Positions 53,827 to 64,000 of a stretch of 64,000 nucleotides of DNA are shown one piece after another (the stretch's first letter is position 1; each line of letters starts with the position of its first letter). Source of the stretch: Porites lobata (lineage: Eukaryota > Cnidaria > Anthozoa > Scleractinia > Poritidae); assembly GCA_942486035.1 (NCBI GenBank), contig CALNXK010000040.1, forward strand, positions 887,501-951,500, written 5' to 3'. The notes beneath the pieces were generated by a model, which was given only the letters and a program-made list of their open reading frames with translations, searched no databases and was not told the DNA's origin. Position numbers and translations under genes: made by a program.

Positions 53827-56376
53827 CTAACGAGATGTAGGCTGCTTCCCCCACTGCGAATAAAAACACTTTGAAGAGGAAACGGGTGAACGAGGAGATA
53901 TCGGTTTAAATGAGTAACGTAGTTGTTCGTTGCTGCACTTTCGTCTCGGGCTTTCCACGTCCGCGGGAGAAGGTGAACAGGAGAAATATCCATCCTCTAT
54001 TTCATGTGTTGGCGATCGCCTGTTTGAAATGAGTAACGGTGGCAATAGTGTCCCTGGGCGAAGCCTGGGGCTAGTTCGCTGCTGACCGTGAGATGAGCCC
54101 GCGACACTGCGTTCCTCAGACGAATTTGAACGTGACGTAGTGTCTTTAAATGTTGTGGAAGTCTGGGTCGTCACACTGCCTTTCTTTGAACAATCCCCTT
54201 CATAAGGACAGTTCAAAAGAAGATCAGGAAGGACATCTCCGGTTACCTTGTCCAAACTCTTCGAAGAAAGATCTGTCAATGTCGCCATGGCAACGATATC
54301 GCTCTTATCAAAGGAGTTGCTTGGTGATGATGAAAGGGAAGACCGACATGATATCGGTGAACGCCTTTGAAAGTCGTCTGCAAAGGGAAATTCTTGACCT
54401 GCTTGGAGAGAAAGTCGCTGTCTATCGGCGTTGTTTTTTAAATGAAGGGGAGCTAATTCCACCTTGGTTTCAAAGTTGGACTGTTTATTGTCCGAAGCAG
54501 AAGTAACAATTGCCATTTGATTGGCGAGTTCTTTGGGCGAGTGCCTTCCTTTTTTGACAGAAGATATACTAGGTAATTGAAACTGCGTATTTTCACTTCC
54601 TTCCAACTTATTATCACTGGATGGCTTTGCACTTTGATTGCTTGTTACATGCTGCGGTGGTGCAAATTCTAGAAAATCTGTTCCTTGAAGATCGCGTGAC
54701 ATGGATTTCCAGTCTGACATATCACTCTTGCTCTTCCGCAATCCTGGAGGGGTGGACTTCCCAACATCCTCTCTGGTCGTGGATTCAAACACCGCTGACC
54801 CTGTTCTCTTATTAGGTTCTAACGGTGCAGGTTGTAGCGGGGGCGCTAACAGAGTCTTGGCGCCAACACCTGAGCTATGAAGCTTTTTCGTATCCATTGC
54901 GGACAGGGTATATCTCCGGACTATCGACACCTGCCTTCGATTTTGATCGGCGGGATGAGTCACTGGCGAGGCCCGATGGGTTATAGTTTGCTTTACTGTT
55001 ACTGAAGTTTGCGTTTCACGACGAAACAACCGAGGAGACGATAATGGACTTATAGTAGGTGATGACTGCCGACTTTTCACAAGAGATGTGTATGGATTTG
55101 AATGGGTCTCCATCATGTTTTCCATAACCTCTTTGCTGTTATGTAGTGGAGAGTTATTCATCACCTGGCGTTGATTTTTCATTTTCTCTTCGCCGTCCGA
55201 AGCGGAACTTTCGTCTTTATGAGGAGATGTTCGTCTCGTAAATAAGTGTTGATATTCATTATTTGTTTCTTCTGTTTTAGAGTCATTGTTAAAACTTTGT
55301 CTTTCGTCACTCGACCCTAAACTGACAGTTTCACCTTTAGTTTTATTGTTATCCATCTGGGACGAAATTTTAGCACCTTTATTTTCTTGAAGTAAGTTAG
55401 TAACTTGTTCATCAACAGAATTGGTGCGAGTAAGGTGTTCCTTTAAATCATTTGTGGTGCACGGAAACTCGTTAGAGTCGAGTGAAGAGCAAAATGAATC
55501 TTGTATCCTGAGAAGCTTCTCCAACCCAGGTGACGGATCACGTGGTGTATTCTCTCCGTCGGAAATCTGAAAACTAAATTTTTCTTCCTCAGACAGTGAG
55601 CGTACCGACGTTTTTCTTGACTCGCTTTGTTTCCCGTCTTTGCTCTCTCTTTTTTCCATTTTCTCTTTAGCATCTTCGTCGCAGTTTAATATCTCTTCTA
55701 TGTCGAGAGGATCAAAGTGGCATACCGAGCGCTTCCTTCTCCGTTCAATTTGTGGCGAACTGCTGTGGATTTCGTTCCCCAAATCGGAGCCTAGTAGATT
55801 ATTGCAAGGGAAAGAGGGCTCTTCTTTTTCAGCTGCGTATAATATTGTATGATTCTTGCGGAGCGTATGACCCATCAAAGGCCAAGAAAATTTGCGGATG
55901 TCCTGCATATTAACCAGACACTCTTCCAACTGTACCATCTGCGCCTCATCGCGTTCTCCTGTCAGCATATTCTCACGGCAAGCGTTTATCAGTAGTCTCG
56001 TTGTTTCCAAATCTGCTGCGTTTATGACGTAATCGAATACTGTATTTTTGCTTAAATCCTGTACCCATGGATTACTCTTAGCATCTAGCAACGCTTGGAT
56101 AACTTCTTTGCCAGAATTTGAGAGACATGCATGAATGAGAGCCGTACGTCCGTCAATATCTTGTAAATTTACCATAGCCTTTTTGCTCAGCAAATACGCC
56201 ACAACTCGTCGTTTCTCGTCCGGATCTGTTTCAGACTGGCAACACAACATTAGCGGTGTTTCGAGGCGTTCGTTTCGTACATTCACAGATGTGCCTCCCT
56301 CCACAAGCATGCGCACCAGGCGAAGTTTGCATGTGGCGCTGGCCTGGAACAAAGTTTCTGATCCCTTGTTGTTCAT
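53827..56376 (-). CDS. ANKRD34-like ankyrin repeat protein
   Basis: Single coding exon of 849 codons. Residues ~5-135 form about four ankyrin repeats (LFQASATCKLRLVRMLVEGG, ETPLMLCCQSE, GRTALIHACLSNSGKEVIQA, NTVFDYVINAADLETTRLL), in the same arrangement as vertebrate ANKRD34A/B/C. The remaining ~700 residues are Ser/Lys/Glu-rich and probably disordered. They hold a RRYTLSAMDTKKL segment (~475-490) and near the C-terminus RPGTLLPPLLISNRR, which resembles the RPGxLPPL motif conserved in ANKRD34 proteins. It is longer than vertebrate members (~500). On the minus strand the ATG follows TTTTTCTTCACAG|TT, a good splice acceptor two bases before the start, so a non-coding first exon is expected upstream. 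Molecular function of this family is poorly known; a scaffold role is only an inference. Confidence 0.88.
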   Translation of the reverse strand: MNNKGSETLFQASATCKLRLVRMLVEGGTSVNVRNERLETPLMLCCQSETDPDEKRRVVAYLLSKKAMVNLQDIDGRTALIHACLSNSGKEVIQALLDAKSNPWVQDLSKNTVFDYVINAADLETTRLLINACRENMLTGERDEAQMVQLEECLVNMQDIRKFSWPLMGHTLRKNHTILYAAEKEEPSFPCNNLLGSDLGNEIHSSSPQIERRRKRSVCHFDPLDIEEILNCDEDAKEKMEKRESKDGKQSESRKTSVRSLSEEEKFSFQISDGENTPRDPSPGLEKLLRIQDSFCSSLDSNEFPCTTNDLKEHLTRTNSVDEQVTNLLQENKGAKISSQMDNNKTKGETVSLGSSDERQSFNNDSKTEETNNEYQHLFTRRTSPHKDESSASDGEEKMKNQRQVMNNSPLHNSKEVMENMMETHSNPYTSLVKSRQSSPTISPLSSPRLFRRETQTSVTVKQTITHRASPVTHPADQNRRQVSIVRRYTLSAMDTKKLHSSGVGAKTLLAPPLQPAPLEPNKRTGSAVFESTTREDVGKSTPPGLRKSKSDMSDWKSMSRDLQGTDFLEFAPPQHVTSNQSAKPSSDNKLEGSENTQFQLPSISSVKKGRHSPKELANQMAIVTSASDNKQSNFETKVELAPLHLKNNADRQRLSLQAGQEFPFADDFQRRSPISCRSSLSSSPSNSFDKSDIVAMATLTDLSSKSLDKVTGDVLPDLLLNCPYEGDCSKKGSVTTQTSTTFKDTTSRSNSSEERSVAGSSHGQQRTSPRLRPGTLLPPLLISNRRSPTHEIEDGYFSCSPSPADVESPRRKCSNEQLRYSFKPISPRSPVSSSKCFYSQWGKQPTSR

Positions 56377-56391
56377 AACTGTGAAGAAAAA
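56377..56391 (-). promoter_or_regulatory. Splice acceptor two bases before the ankyrin-gene ATG
   Basis: The minus strand reads CTTTTTCTTCACAG then TT then ATG. The pyrimidine tract and AG imply an intron in the 5'UTR. Confidence 0.6.
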
Positions 56392-56524
56392 GGCGAGAGT
56401 GATAAGTACTGCGTTTTTGCCATTGTGCCATGAACACTCGGTGCTATTTAATTTTAAGAGGAAATTTTAAGCTCGGTAAGTGAATGTGAAAGATGTGATA
56501 ATCAGCGTGTAACGTGCATGCGAC

Positions 56525-56680
56525 GTAAAAGATCTTGAGTTCCCAGCAGGATTTGAACCTATGACCTCTCGAACATCTGGAGGTCACTGTAGTCTATCTT
56601 CCTTGTTTCCTCACGCAACGCTCCTGGGGAGGAGTGTTGAGTGACGATACTGCGACCTCACTGGGACCAAATTATCTGGA
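56525..56680 (-). repeat. tRNA-like / SINE fragment
   Basis: The minus strand contains GGTTCAAATCC (B-box) preceded by a GACCTC...GAGGTC stem, as in a degenerate tRNA TΨC/anticodon region. No intact cloverleaf or A-box, so not a tRNA gene. Confidence 0.35.
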
Positions 56681-56776
56681 CCTGGCAAAAGGCTCGATTT
56701 CCGCCGCTCTCTCGGGTCTGGTCACGTTTCTCCCCGCCATATCAAACAACAACTTTGCGTCTGCCGTTTAAAATCT

Positions 56777-56835
56777 AGCCTCCCACGCAGGCGTTTTTAG
56801 AGGAGCTCCCCTAAAAACGCCTGCGTGGGAGACTA
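56777..56835. mobile_element. 59-bp hairpin micro-MITE with 10-bp target duplication
   Basis: CTCCCACGCAGGCGTTTTTA (plus G) at 56780-56800 is perfectly inverted at 56811-56831 around AGGAGCTCCC. The direct repeat TTTAAAATCT lies at 56767-56776 and 56836-56845. A 9-11 bp duplication suggests a Mutator-type origin, but the element is too small to classify. Confidence 0.8.
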
Positions 56836-57184
56836 TTTAAAATCTGCTCAAGGAAAATTAATCCATGCTTCCTGCTCCATTTAAGCAGGCACCGATCTGA
56901 TTGGTGGAAATCGACAATAGCAAACCCACGCCTCCAACCGTGTTTTCGGGGAGGAACACGGGCTCATTGTCCGAACAGTGGTTGGTAATCGAGTCTAACG
57001 TGACAGACGAGACCAGCCAGATGACTAGCCCACTGCACAAATAATCCCTTTTCAATATTAAATGTCTTAGTCTTAAGCTAGAAAAGCTGTAACTAGACGG
57101 AGGAAAAGTCTCTTTTCCTTTTTTAAGATAACAACAACTTACGCGTCATTATGAATGTTTTGTTGGAATACGAACTGTCACCTA

Positions 57185-57305
57185 GGCAATAGCCTGAGAA
57201 AACGGCCGACGTTTCGCAACGCCACCACTACCAAGATCTGGGTAGTGACGAGTCATCAATATGGAATTTCTAAGTTTGTTCCTCAGACGTCATCTCGCGG
57301 GGAAA
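57185..57305. mobile_element. Partial MITE
   Basis: GAAAACGGCCGACGTTTCGC, ACCAAGATCTGGGTAGTGAC and CAGACGTCATCTCGCGGGGA are words of a MITE common in anthozoans. Only part is present and the word order is rearranged; related CTACCCGAAAACCGGGTAGTG occurs at ~50057. Confidence 0.45.
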
Positions 57306-57420
57306 CCAACCACAACAACAATTTTATTAAAAAGCAAAGAAATACATTAAACATACACACTGCCTGCATTTAGCTAAAGCTATTCGAGGTAGGCAGTGTG
57401 GGTACCCTACATACTTAAAT
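57306..57420 (-). mobile_element. LINE 3' tail fragment, minus strand
   Basis: The minus strand reads CTTTTTAATAAAATTGTTGTTGTGG, an AATAAA followed by a (TTG)n tail like that at 28508 (plus strand). The upstream body has no readable RT. Confidence 0.45.
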
Positions 57421-57429
57421 ATATTTTAC

Positions 57430-60400
57430 AAGGAAAATTAAAGAGATTTACAACATCAAGGAAAAGTCGGTTGTTTTGGTGGCTACTAAGACAGTGTGCA
57501 CGTGATCTCTGCAATTATGAATTAAGTAAAAGGTGGAAATTTAGATTACTGCGTTAATAAATAAAATAAAAAAAGCAACCAATATCTCCGTCATGGCAAA
57601 GTTCTTTTTTTTTTTTGGTTGTTTGTTTTCTTTTTCAGACAAGCTTTGAGAATTGAAAGTGTGAATACTCGACCAGTGAGACGTATAGATTATGTGATAA
57701 TTTGATTTTGCCTTTCTCTCAATGCTGATTTGTTTTAGTGTAGCGAGAAAGTTTATTTGAATGATGTTTTTGGGGCAGGAATTATATTGTCCTGCGTAAT
57801 TGCTTTTTGTACCTTTGTTTCTTTAGCGCCTTGTACGCTTTCCGCCGTTCTTTTCCGCCATAATTGTCTCAAACAGTACATACATTGCAGGTGTTCGTTT
57901 GACATCAAGAAACCCACGCGTTGTGCAAACTTTCCGCCCTCAAGAATATGACATATTCTCCGTTATAACGAAACATAACTCCGAAACTTTACAAATTTAT
58001 TCTTTTTCCTTTTAATGTACATGAGATGAGAAGGAATATTTTGAAATTCGTTTTCGCTGATTTTAACGTTTTGAAATAGGATTATCTGCTTGTTACTTAT
58101 CTAAAAGAAATTCCCTGAAGAAATAGGTCGTTATTAATGTTTACATTCATTGAATATCCAGTAAAATTGACCCCTAATTTCACAGAGGATGCACCAGTCT
58201 TAATTCATATTAAACTTTGTACTTTGAGTCATAGAAACGTTTCTAATTCCATGATAAAAACTTGCCACATGATGATTTTTCGCTCATGTTTAAACGCAAG
58301 CCGAAATACCGGTTTACGAAAATTACGGGAAGAGTTGATTTGAACCGAACGAGTGCTTAGTTCCTAAGAAAGCGTAAAGGACATTTTCCGAATCTTTCTA
58401 AAACAATTTTATCGGCATTTTAGAGTTACGTTGCTATTTTACTGAAATACGCTCAAAGTTTCGCGTTTGCTTGTCCGCAGAAAAACAACAACCAATTTTT
58501 GCAGTTACTTACCAATGTTAAAGAACACCTTTGCTATTATTTCGTCGCTTCAAGCTCCACTGAAAATGTCTTTAGCCTCTGAAGAACGCCTTTGTTTTAG
58601 CTGCAGCCGGCTAAAAAAGAAAAAATAAAGAGTTACCTGACAGATCGAGATATTCCTTTGTTTTACTGTCGGTTTCCTCGGTCACAATGTAGCGATCGAA
58701 ATTTATAGCACATATAAACTAACTAGTTTTCAAAAGGAACGGACGAGAAGCTGCACTAGGAAGAGCTCTTTTGTAACAATAACCGCTGGAATATTTACTA
58801 GTTACAGAATATCAGTCGTGAAACAAGTTGGCATCCAGGTTAACCGTGACAGATCATTTCCCATTAATCGTTCTTCTCCTCGTGAAGCTAGAAAGACAAA
58901 CAACAGGATATGCAAAATGACAGCTATACTTCAGGCACAAAATAGTAGACTAGACTGACTCAGTCGACGCAAAAGCTTCTAAGTACTTCAATTGAAGACT
59001 GGAAACTGGATTCAAAAATGCCTTTAGCATTTTTGTTTCACCAAAATCGATGCAACTTTCATTGAGCAAAAGAAAGATTTCACTTTGGCCATGGCAAGTT
59101 CAAACCGATGGTGACTAGCTAGCAAATGATCAAATAATCGTCTTAAAATGAGAATTTAGCGCGTGTTACTTAAATCGAACTTAAATAGTTTTCGTTTTCG
59201 AATATTGGAGGCTGTATACAAATATTACCTATGTTAACGACTTGTATGCAGACGTCTCACTTTGGTTGACAGCGAATTCAACAGTGCAGCAAGAAAAAAA
59301 AATCTAACCAGAACTGGCTTCTCCGGCTTAATTTTCAGAGTCATTCCTATTTCTGCATGTGGCTTTAGTTTCAAAACCATTATTGATTTGTCCATTTAAG
59401 CCGCAAATGTAATGTCACAAAAGACATAAGCCTTAATTTTTTATTTTTAATGGTTTTAAAACAGAACAAATTTTAATTCTCGGAACTGTCAATCATTATT
59501 TGAAAGCCTGCAGAATTTAAATTGACAAGGAAGCTTGCAGCTGTTAAAATCAGTTACTAAATGATAATACTCTGACTTGTGTGGCTGAAAACATAATAAG
59601 TTACATTAAGTGAAGCAGTTTTTAAGAACAACCTTGAACAAAAGGCGCCACTGTGGCTCTGCTTGCCCCAATTTTGTTCGTCCAAATAAATTCTCTTCCT
59701 TCTGTAATAATGCCCATCAGTGAAGTGTTAGTTTTTATGGCCAAGACAAGTCGGTTTCTAATTAATGTTGGCGGACGAAGTGTATTCTAAAGTGAAAATA
59801 GATTAATGCTCGCCAACTAAGACAGAGTAACAGCTAAAAAAGCGAGCCAGCTAACTTTTAAGCCAGCTGGCTCGAGCTGGCAAGCCCTGGGGGAGGGTGG
59901 GAGGTGATGTTGTGGTTCGTGGTAAGCTGTATTGAAGGGTTCGATCAAAGGGAAGAGAAATCAAACATCCAATCAGTATAACCTATCCGCAAAACTGGAT
60001 CAAAGGACACCAGTACCAACGTTTATCTGAGGGGAGCTTTACGAAAATATTATATATCTACAGACACCAAGATTTTGGACAACGAAGACTATTTCATCTT
60101 TTAAGATGAACAAGTCATGGATATTCGAGTGTTTAAAAGCACTCGAATATCATGAATTTACGTCTATTTAAAGCTCGCTAAATATCAATATCAACCTCCA
60201 ATTAATGAAGGCTAATTTTAGAGAAATATTACCATGTTTTCAGCGCTAAGACATCCCTCCTTAAATCCAGCCACGAGGACACGGCAAACTCCATTCATTT
60301 CCAGTTGACTCCCAAAATAGTTGTAGTACTGAATATGAAAAATTCTTTTTACCTTTCTCTAATTTTTGGCTCTTGATATAAAAGCAGTGGTGTTCATAGC

Positions 60401-63400
60401 GTTTCTCTACTGTTTTAGTCAAAACTATAAAGAAAAGTTTGTTCTAATTATGTCTTGATGTCGTTAGATTTTGTCGGCAGCTGACATTCACCCTTTTCAC
60501 TGTTCGGTATTTTTTTACCGAAGTTGCCTCTCCGGCCGTGGAAACATCCCTATCCTAATTAATCTAATCTCCCAAAAAGTCTTTTTGGTGTTTTAGGTTC
60601 AAGTTACTAAATAACGATTTTGTCCTCTGATTTCGGAAAGAAACGGACAGAAAGGCAGTTTTTTGTTAAAAAGGAGCACTGCTATCAAACTTACCATTTA
60701 AGTCGCAAACAGCGCAACATTCTCTAGACTAAACAAAAATGACATCTAACCTGGGGTTAAATGTTAGTCCTTGTTCATTTTTCTTTTTTTTTTCAAAAAC
60801 ATTTTCTCTATTAAATTAAACCGAGTTGTTTTTGAGTGTCCAAAACTGTATTTGAAAAAAACTGTGTTCGAAGTGAGAGAGAATGTAATGGCACAGAGAT
60901 GGAATCTTATGGCGGTGGCCGAGCTATGTGAATTTTCCCTCAGGTTAGTTTTAGAGGTTGGTGAAATCACATATCCCAAGGGTTAGACTGGCCATTTCCC
61001 TCTCTGTCTCGGCAGTATTCTCTCTGGAAGGGGACTAACGGCAAATTGCTGGGAATATCTGTATGTCCTATATAAATGTTCATCTGTAGGATGCCTAAAA
61101 TGTGTTCAACTTCAGAATTGGTTTCGGCTCCGGATCGGGTCTTTTCAGGTTAATATGGAACGATCGGCAGAATATGTATTTCTGAACCAACTTAATTATA
61201 AAAGTTGGTAATTAATGAGTTGAGGAAGGATATATCTTTGCACAGATACCTGAAATTCTGACCAATCCTGCCAGGGGTACACACAAAAACCTATACTACT
61301 AAGATTTTGAGAGAAATTTCACTGCCAATTTTGTTATTCACCTACTAAAGAAAGACGACAAAGTGGGCAAAAAAAACTAGATATAGAAGAGAAAGGAAGA
61401 AAAGAAAGAAAGAGAACAAGAAAGAAGGATCAAAAAAAGATTCTCAAAAAAATGCTTATGCGCCAAAAATAATAGCAGATTTTAGCCACTGCCATGCTAC
61501 AAGTAGTTGGCGGAAACGCGGTCCAAAAAAAAAAAAGTTTAGCAAAGAAACTGAGATTTTGTCGCTACTAATATTCCGTATTTCAAGGCTAAAATTCTAA
61601 TTCAGTTGTATTTAAAAACATTTTAGGAGGATCCACCAGCAATGTGAGCACAGTTCCCAAAAATATTAAGGTATAATTGATTTATCGTAACTTTACCTCC
61701 ATTTGTGTCTCATCAGTATTAAATGTTATTTCTTCATATACAGTCTATCCCTAAAATAAACCATACGATAAAATACTGTTCTTACTTATCATTATAAATT
61801 TATGAGTTACTTTCGCACGTGGTTAATTCAAATTACGTTACTTACAATGAGATTAATTTGTTACTGAGTCCTTATGTTTGCGTCAGACCAGCCAATTTTA
61901 CTTCCAATTTTCGTTTTTGAACACATTTTTCGCATTTGCTTTTTTTTCTTTTAAACACTACTGCTTTGCTTATTCATTTGTGTAAAATATCGCAAATTTA
62001 CAATTTGTTGGGGAAATTTTTTTCGTCTGACGTAAGCAGGGCTAAAAAGAGCTTTAGATTAATGTTTGTCTTGCTAATATGAAAACAACTCTTTAATAAA
62101 AACTATTATTTTGATTGTCAAATTTTTAAATTACAGCTTTTTACGAATTAAACTTTAAGCTAATTTGGGAACATTAAACAATTATCTTCTTACTTCTGCG
62201 TCCATTAAGAAGGCCTCTCATGAACAATTTGAGCCGTTCATGTTTGAGTGATTTGAGAAATATATCCTGATTTACGACTCTCAGACCAAGTATTCAAATA
62301 TTTTCCTTGTGTGGGAATACCCCTTAGTGGTATATTTATGAAATACATCAAATGTTTAAGGTCTACATTCACAAAACACAGAATGAAAAGGAAGCGGGAA
62401 TCAAGAGAAGGAAAACTAATGAGCCCTCAAAATTATCGATTGATCCAGCTTTTTTACGTTGACGTCAAAAATGATTTGTTACCTCTATAGTAACAATAAT
62501 GTTATCACTGACCATTTCTTTTCAAACTGAATTGTAATGAAATTTGAAAATATCACTAAAATCAACAAAATAATGGTGGTCACGTAGCTAACTTGCCTCG
62601 AATAGGCTGCGAAAATAGCTTGAATAAGATACCTTAATCAGAGAATTCAAACCGACATGACTAAGAGAAAGATAAATGTTCTTTGCATTATGTAAAAATA
62701 CGATTTATCGTTGGATCAGTCTTCCGTATGTAAGTCTTTACTTGACAATACGGTATTATAACAACATGAAATTAACTCAAGACCTTCGAACGACAACCAT
62801 TTCTGAGCAGAAAACTGATTTTACCCTTAATAATGCAAATCGAATTTATTTCACTGGCTGTAAAAAACATCGTTAAACCAAAACTAACTTTCCTAAGCTA
62901 TACATTACAAAGCTGTACATTAAAAGAAACCTGTAAAATCTTTTTTGTAACTTGGTTTTTAACGACAACTTGTTGGACGTTTCAGTTATTTGCCAGACCG
63001 TTTTTACTTGTGAAAAAACGCAAATCTCTGAGGGCCACAGCGCGGTAACGAAAGCACGCGGTGAGAGTCAGTCATAATCTGCAGCAATATTAAACTCCGA
63101 TTTATCGCAGCTTGTAGAGAACCCTAGTCGTTAATCGAAGTTAAGTTCTTTTTTATTGGTCAGTGAAGATATTTTGTAGCCAGCACTAGCCAACTGAGGT
63201 GAATTAGTAACATGAAAAACTATTATGAAAACTATTGAACTACGTTACTATGAAAAACTCTTCCTACCAAACATTTATGCCGAAGTCTTACAAAGCATTG
63301 ACTTGACAGTTTAAAAACACGTAGAAGCCGTTCTCTGCGCCTGAGAGAGTCGCGTTCTGCTTTCGAATGTTGGCTTGACTGAGTATGTAGATTAGGTCAT

Positions 63401-63620
63401 AAGGTCTTTTCTAATTATATCCTAAACTTCTTTAATGCTGATAGTCCGCTTTGGAAATTATCATAAGAATAAAACATTCAATAATTGCCTGTTTCTTTCC
63501 CTCTTTGCTTATCACTGACATTTTGTTGGAATTATTGAAAAATGCGTTTTTGAATGATTATTGACGTCTCGCGAGTCAATTTATCGTCGGAGGTGCTGTC
63601 TATGATATTTTTTTCTCTTT
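57430..63620. other. Long AT-rich gene-free stretch
   Basis: No exon with both splice signals and recognisable protein was found. Noted: a hairpin GATATTCGAGTG/CACTCGAATATC (60119-60153), a palindromic GCCAGCT-rich spot at 59848-59880, and a purine tract GAAGAGAAAGGAAGAAAAGA at ~61386-61436. A frame ending MAVAELCEFSLR then CAG|GTTAGT (to ~60954) could be an exon end but has no convincing acceptor. Confidence 0.4.
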
Positions 63621-63646
63621 TATAATCCTTTAGAAGAAAAAGCAGT

Positions 63647-63839
63647 TACCTGTGAACAGCTGACAATCGCAGCGAGAGGATCTATTCATGTAAAATGCTT
63701 CCTGATATGATAGCTTTTCCTTCAAAATGTTCACCGCCTTGAAACGACGTTCGAGTTGAATGCGAATTTGGTTTTCAGACACAAGGCGACTCCATTTAGA
63801 CCGGTTTCGATGATTAGCAGCTTGCGTCACCCAGAGCAT
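63647..63839 (-). CDS. Possible first coding exon of a minus-strand gene
   Basis: Starts ATGCTCTGGGTGACGCAAGC and stays open for 64 codons to TTCACAG|GTAACT, a usable donor. The protein is basic and helical-looking (QIRIQLERRFKAVNILKEKL) with a CDC motif and no family I recognise. The continuation would lie below 63600 but was not found. Weak call. Confidence 0.25.
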
Positions 63840-64000
63840 GTATTTCGTAGTAGGAAATACAAAAGACGTGAGGACTCTAGCTCAGTTTAAGAACTTGTTA
63901 GATGACGAATTTGAATCGAATGCTGCGTTGTAAATGACGCATAATATTTACGCAAATCGCTGTACTAAATTCTGTAATGTGATCTTTTTAGAATTAAATA

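Noticed and set aside
54150..54506. 118-codon plus frame antisense to the ankyrin gene
   Set aside because: Shadow of the long minus-strand coding exon.
56525..56680. tRNA gene on the minus strand
   Set aside because: A B-box is present, but no A-box or cloverleaf; better explained as a SINE-type remnant.
60764..60986. Overlapping 71-codon frames on both strands
   Set aside because: Mutually antisense, T/A-rich start, and no convincing acceptor despite a CAG|GTTAGT donor-like site.

Overview
This 64 kb window looks like nuclear DNA of an anthozoan cnidarian, most likely a stony coral. It is AT-rich, its genes are sparse and intron-rich, and about half of the intergenic and intronic DNA is transposon debris of kinds typical of anthozoans: CR1/L2-like and RTE-like LINE pieces, Penelope-like remnants, a tRNA-derived SINE with an ATTT-type tail, and many terminal-inverted-repeat MITEs. 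The genus cannot be named from the sequence alone.

Five protein genes are well supported. (1) 10953-22181 (+) is a nine-exon receptor: signal peptide, LRR N-cap, three leucine-rich repeats and a relaxin-receptor-like (LGR type C) seven-helix domain. (2, 3) 26335-27405 (-) and 34028-35101 (+) are a head-to-head pair of single-exon class A GPCR paralogues, with an internally deleted third copy (pseudogene) at 29786-30450. (4) 44746-52350 (+) is a six-exon dihydrofolate reductase gene whose exons join in phase over 195 codons. (5) 53827-56376 (-) is a single-exon ANKRD34-like ankyrin-repeat protein.

Region by region: 1-10.2 kb holds LINE fragments, a paired-hairpin minisatellite, a fold-back element, a TTA-flanked MITE and a three-level nest. 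In that nest a 1.64 kb element carrying a broken RecQ-like helicase (8-bp target duplication) sits in a 3.9 kb TTAA-target DNA transposon, which sits in a LINE reverse transcriptase. 10.9-22.2 kb is the LRR receptor, its introns loaded with SINE and MITE insertions. 22-36 kb is the GPCR cluster. 36.5-37.3 kb is a duplicated piece of DHFR carrying a dead exon 3. 37.4-39.2 kb is decayed transposon coding sequence. 39555-44596 is a 5.0 kb hAT-like element whose right end lies about 140 bp upstream of the DHFR start codon. 44.7-52.4 kb is DHFR, 53.5-56.4 kb the ankyrin gene with a MITE in its 3' flank, and 57-64 kb is AT-rich with almost nothing identifiable.

The real genes are not a functional cluster: folate metabolism, two kinds of receptor signalling and a scaffold-like protein. 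The strongest structural observations are target-site duplications that can be read directly, some confirmed by a natural empty site (the LINE reading frame, or the duplicated DHFR segment).
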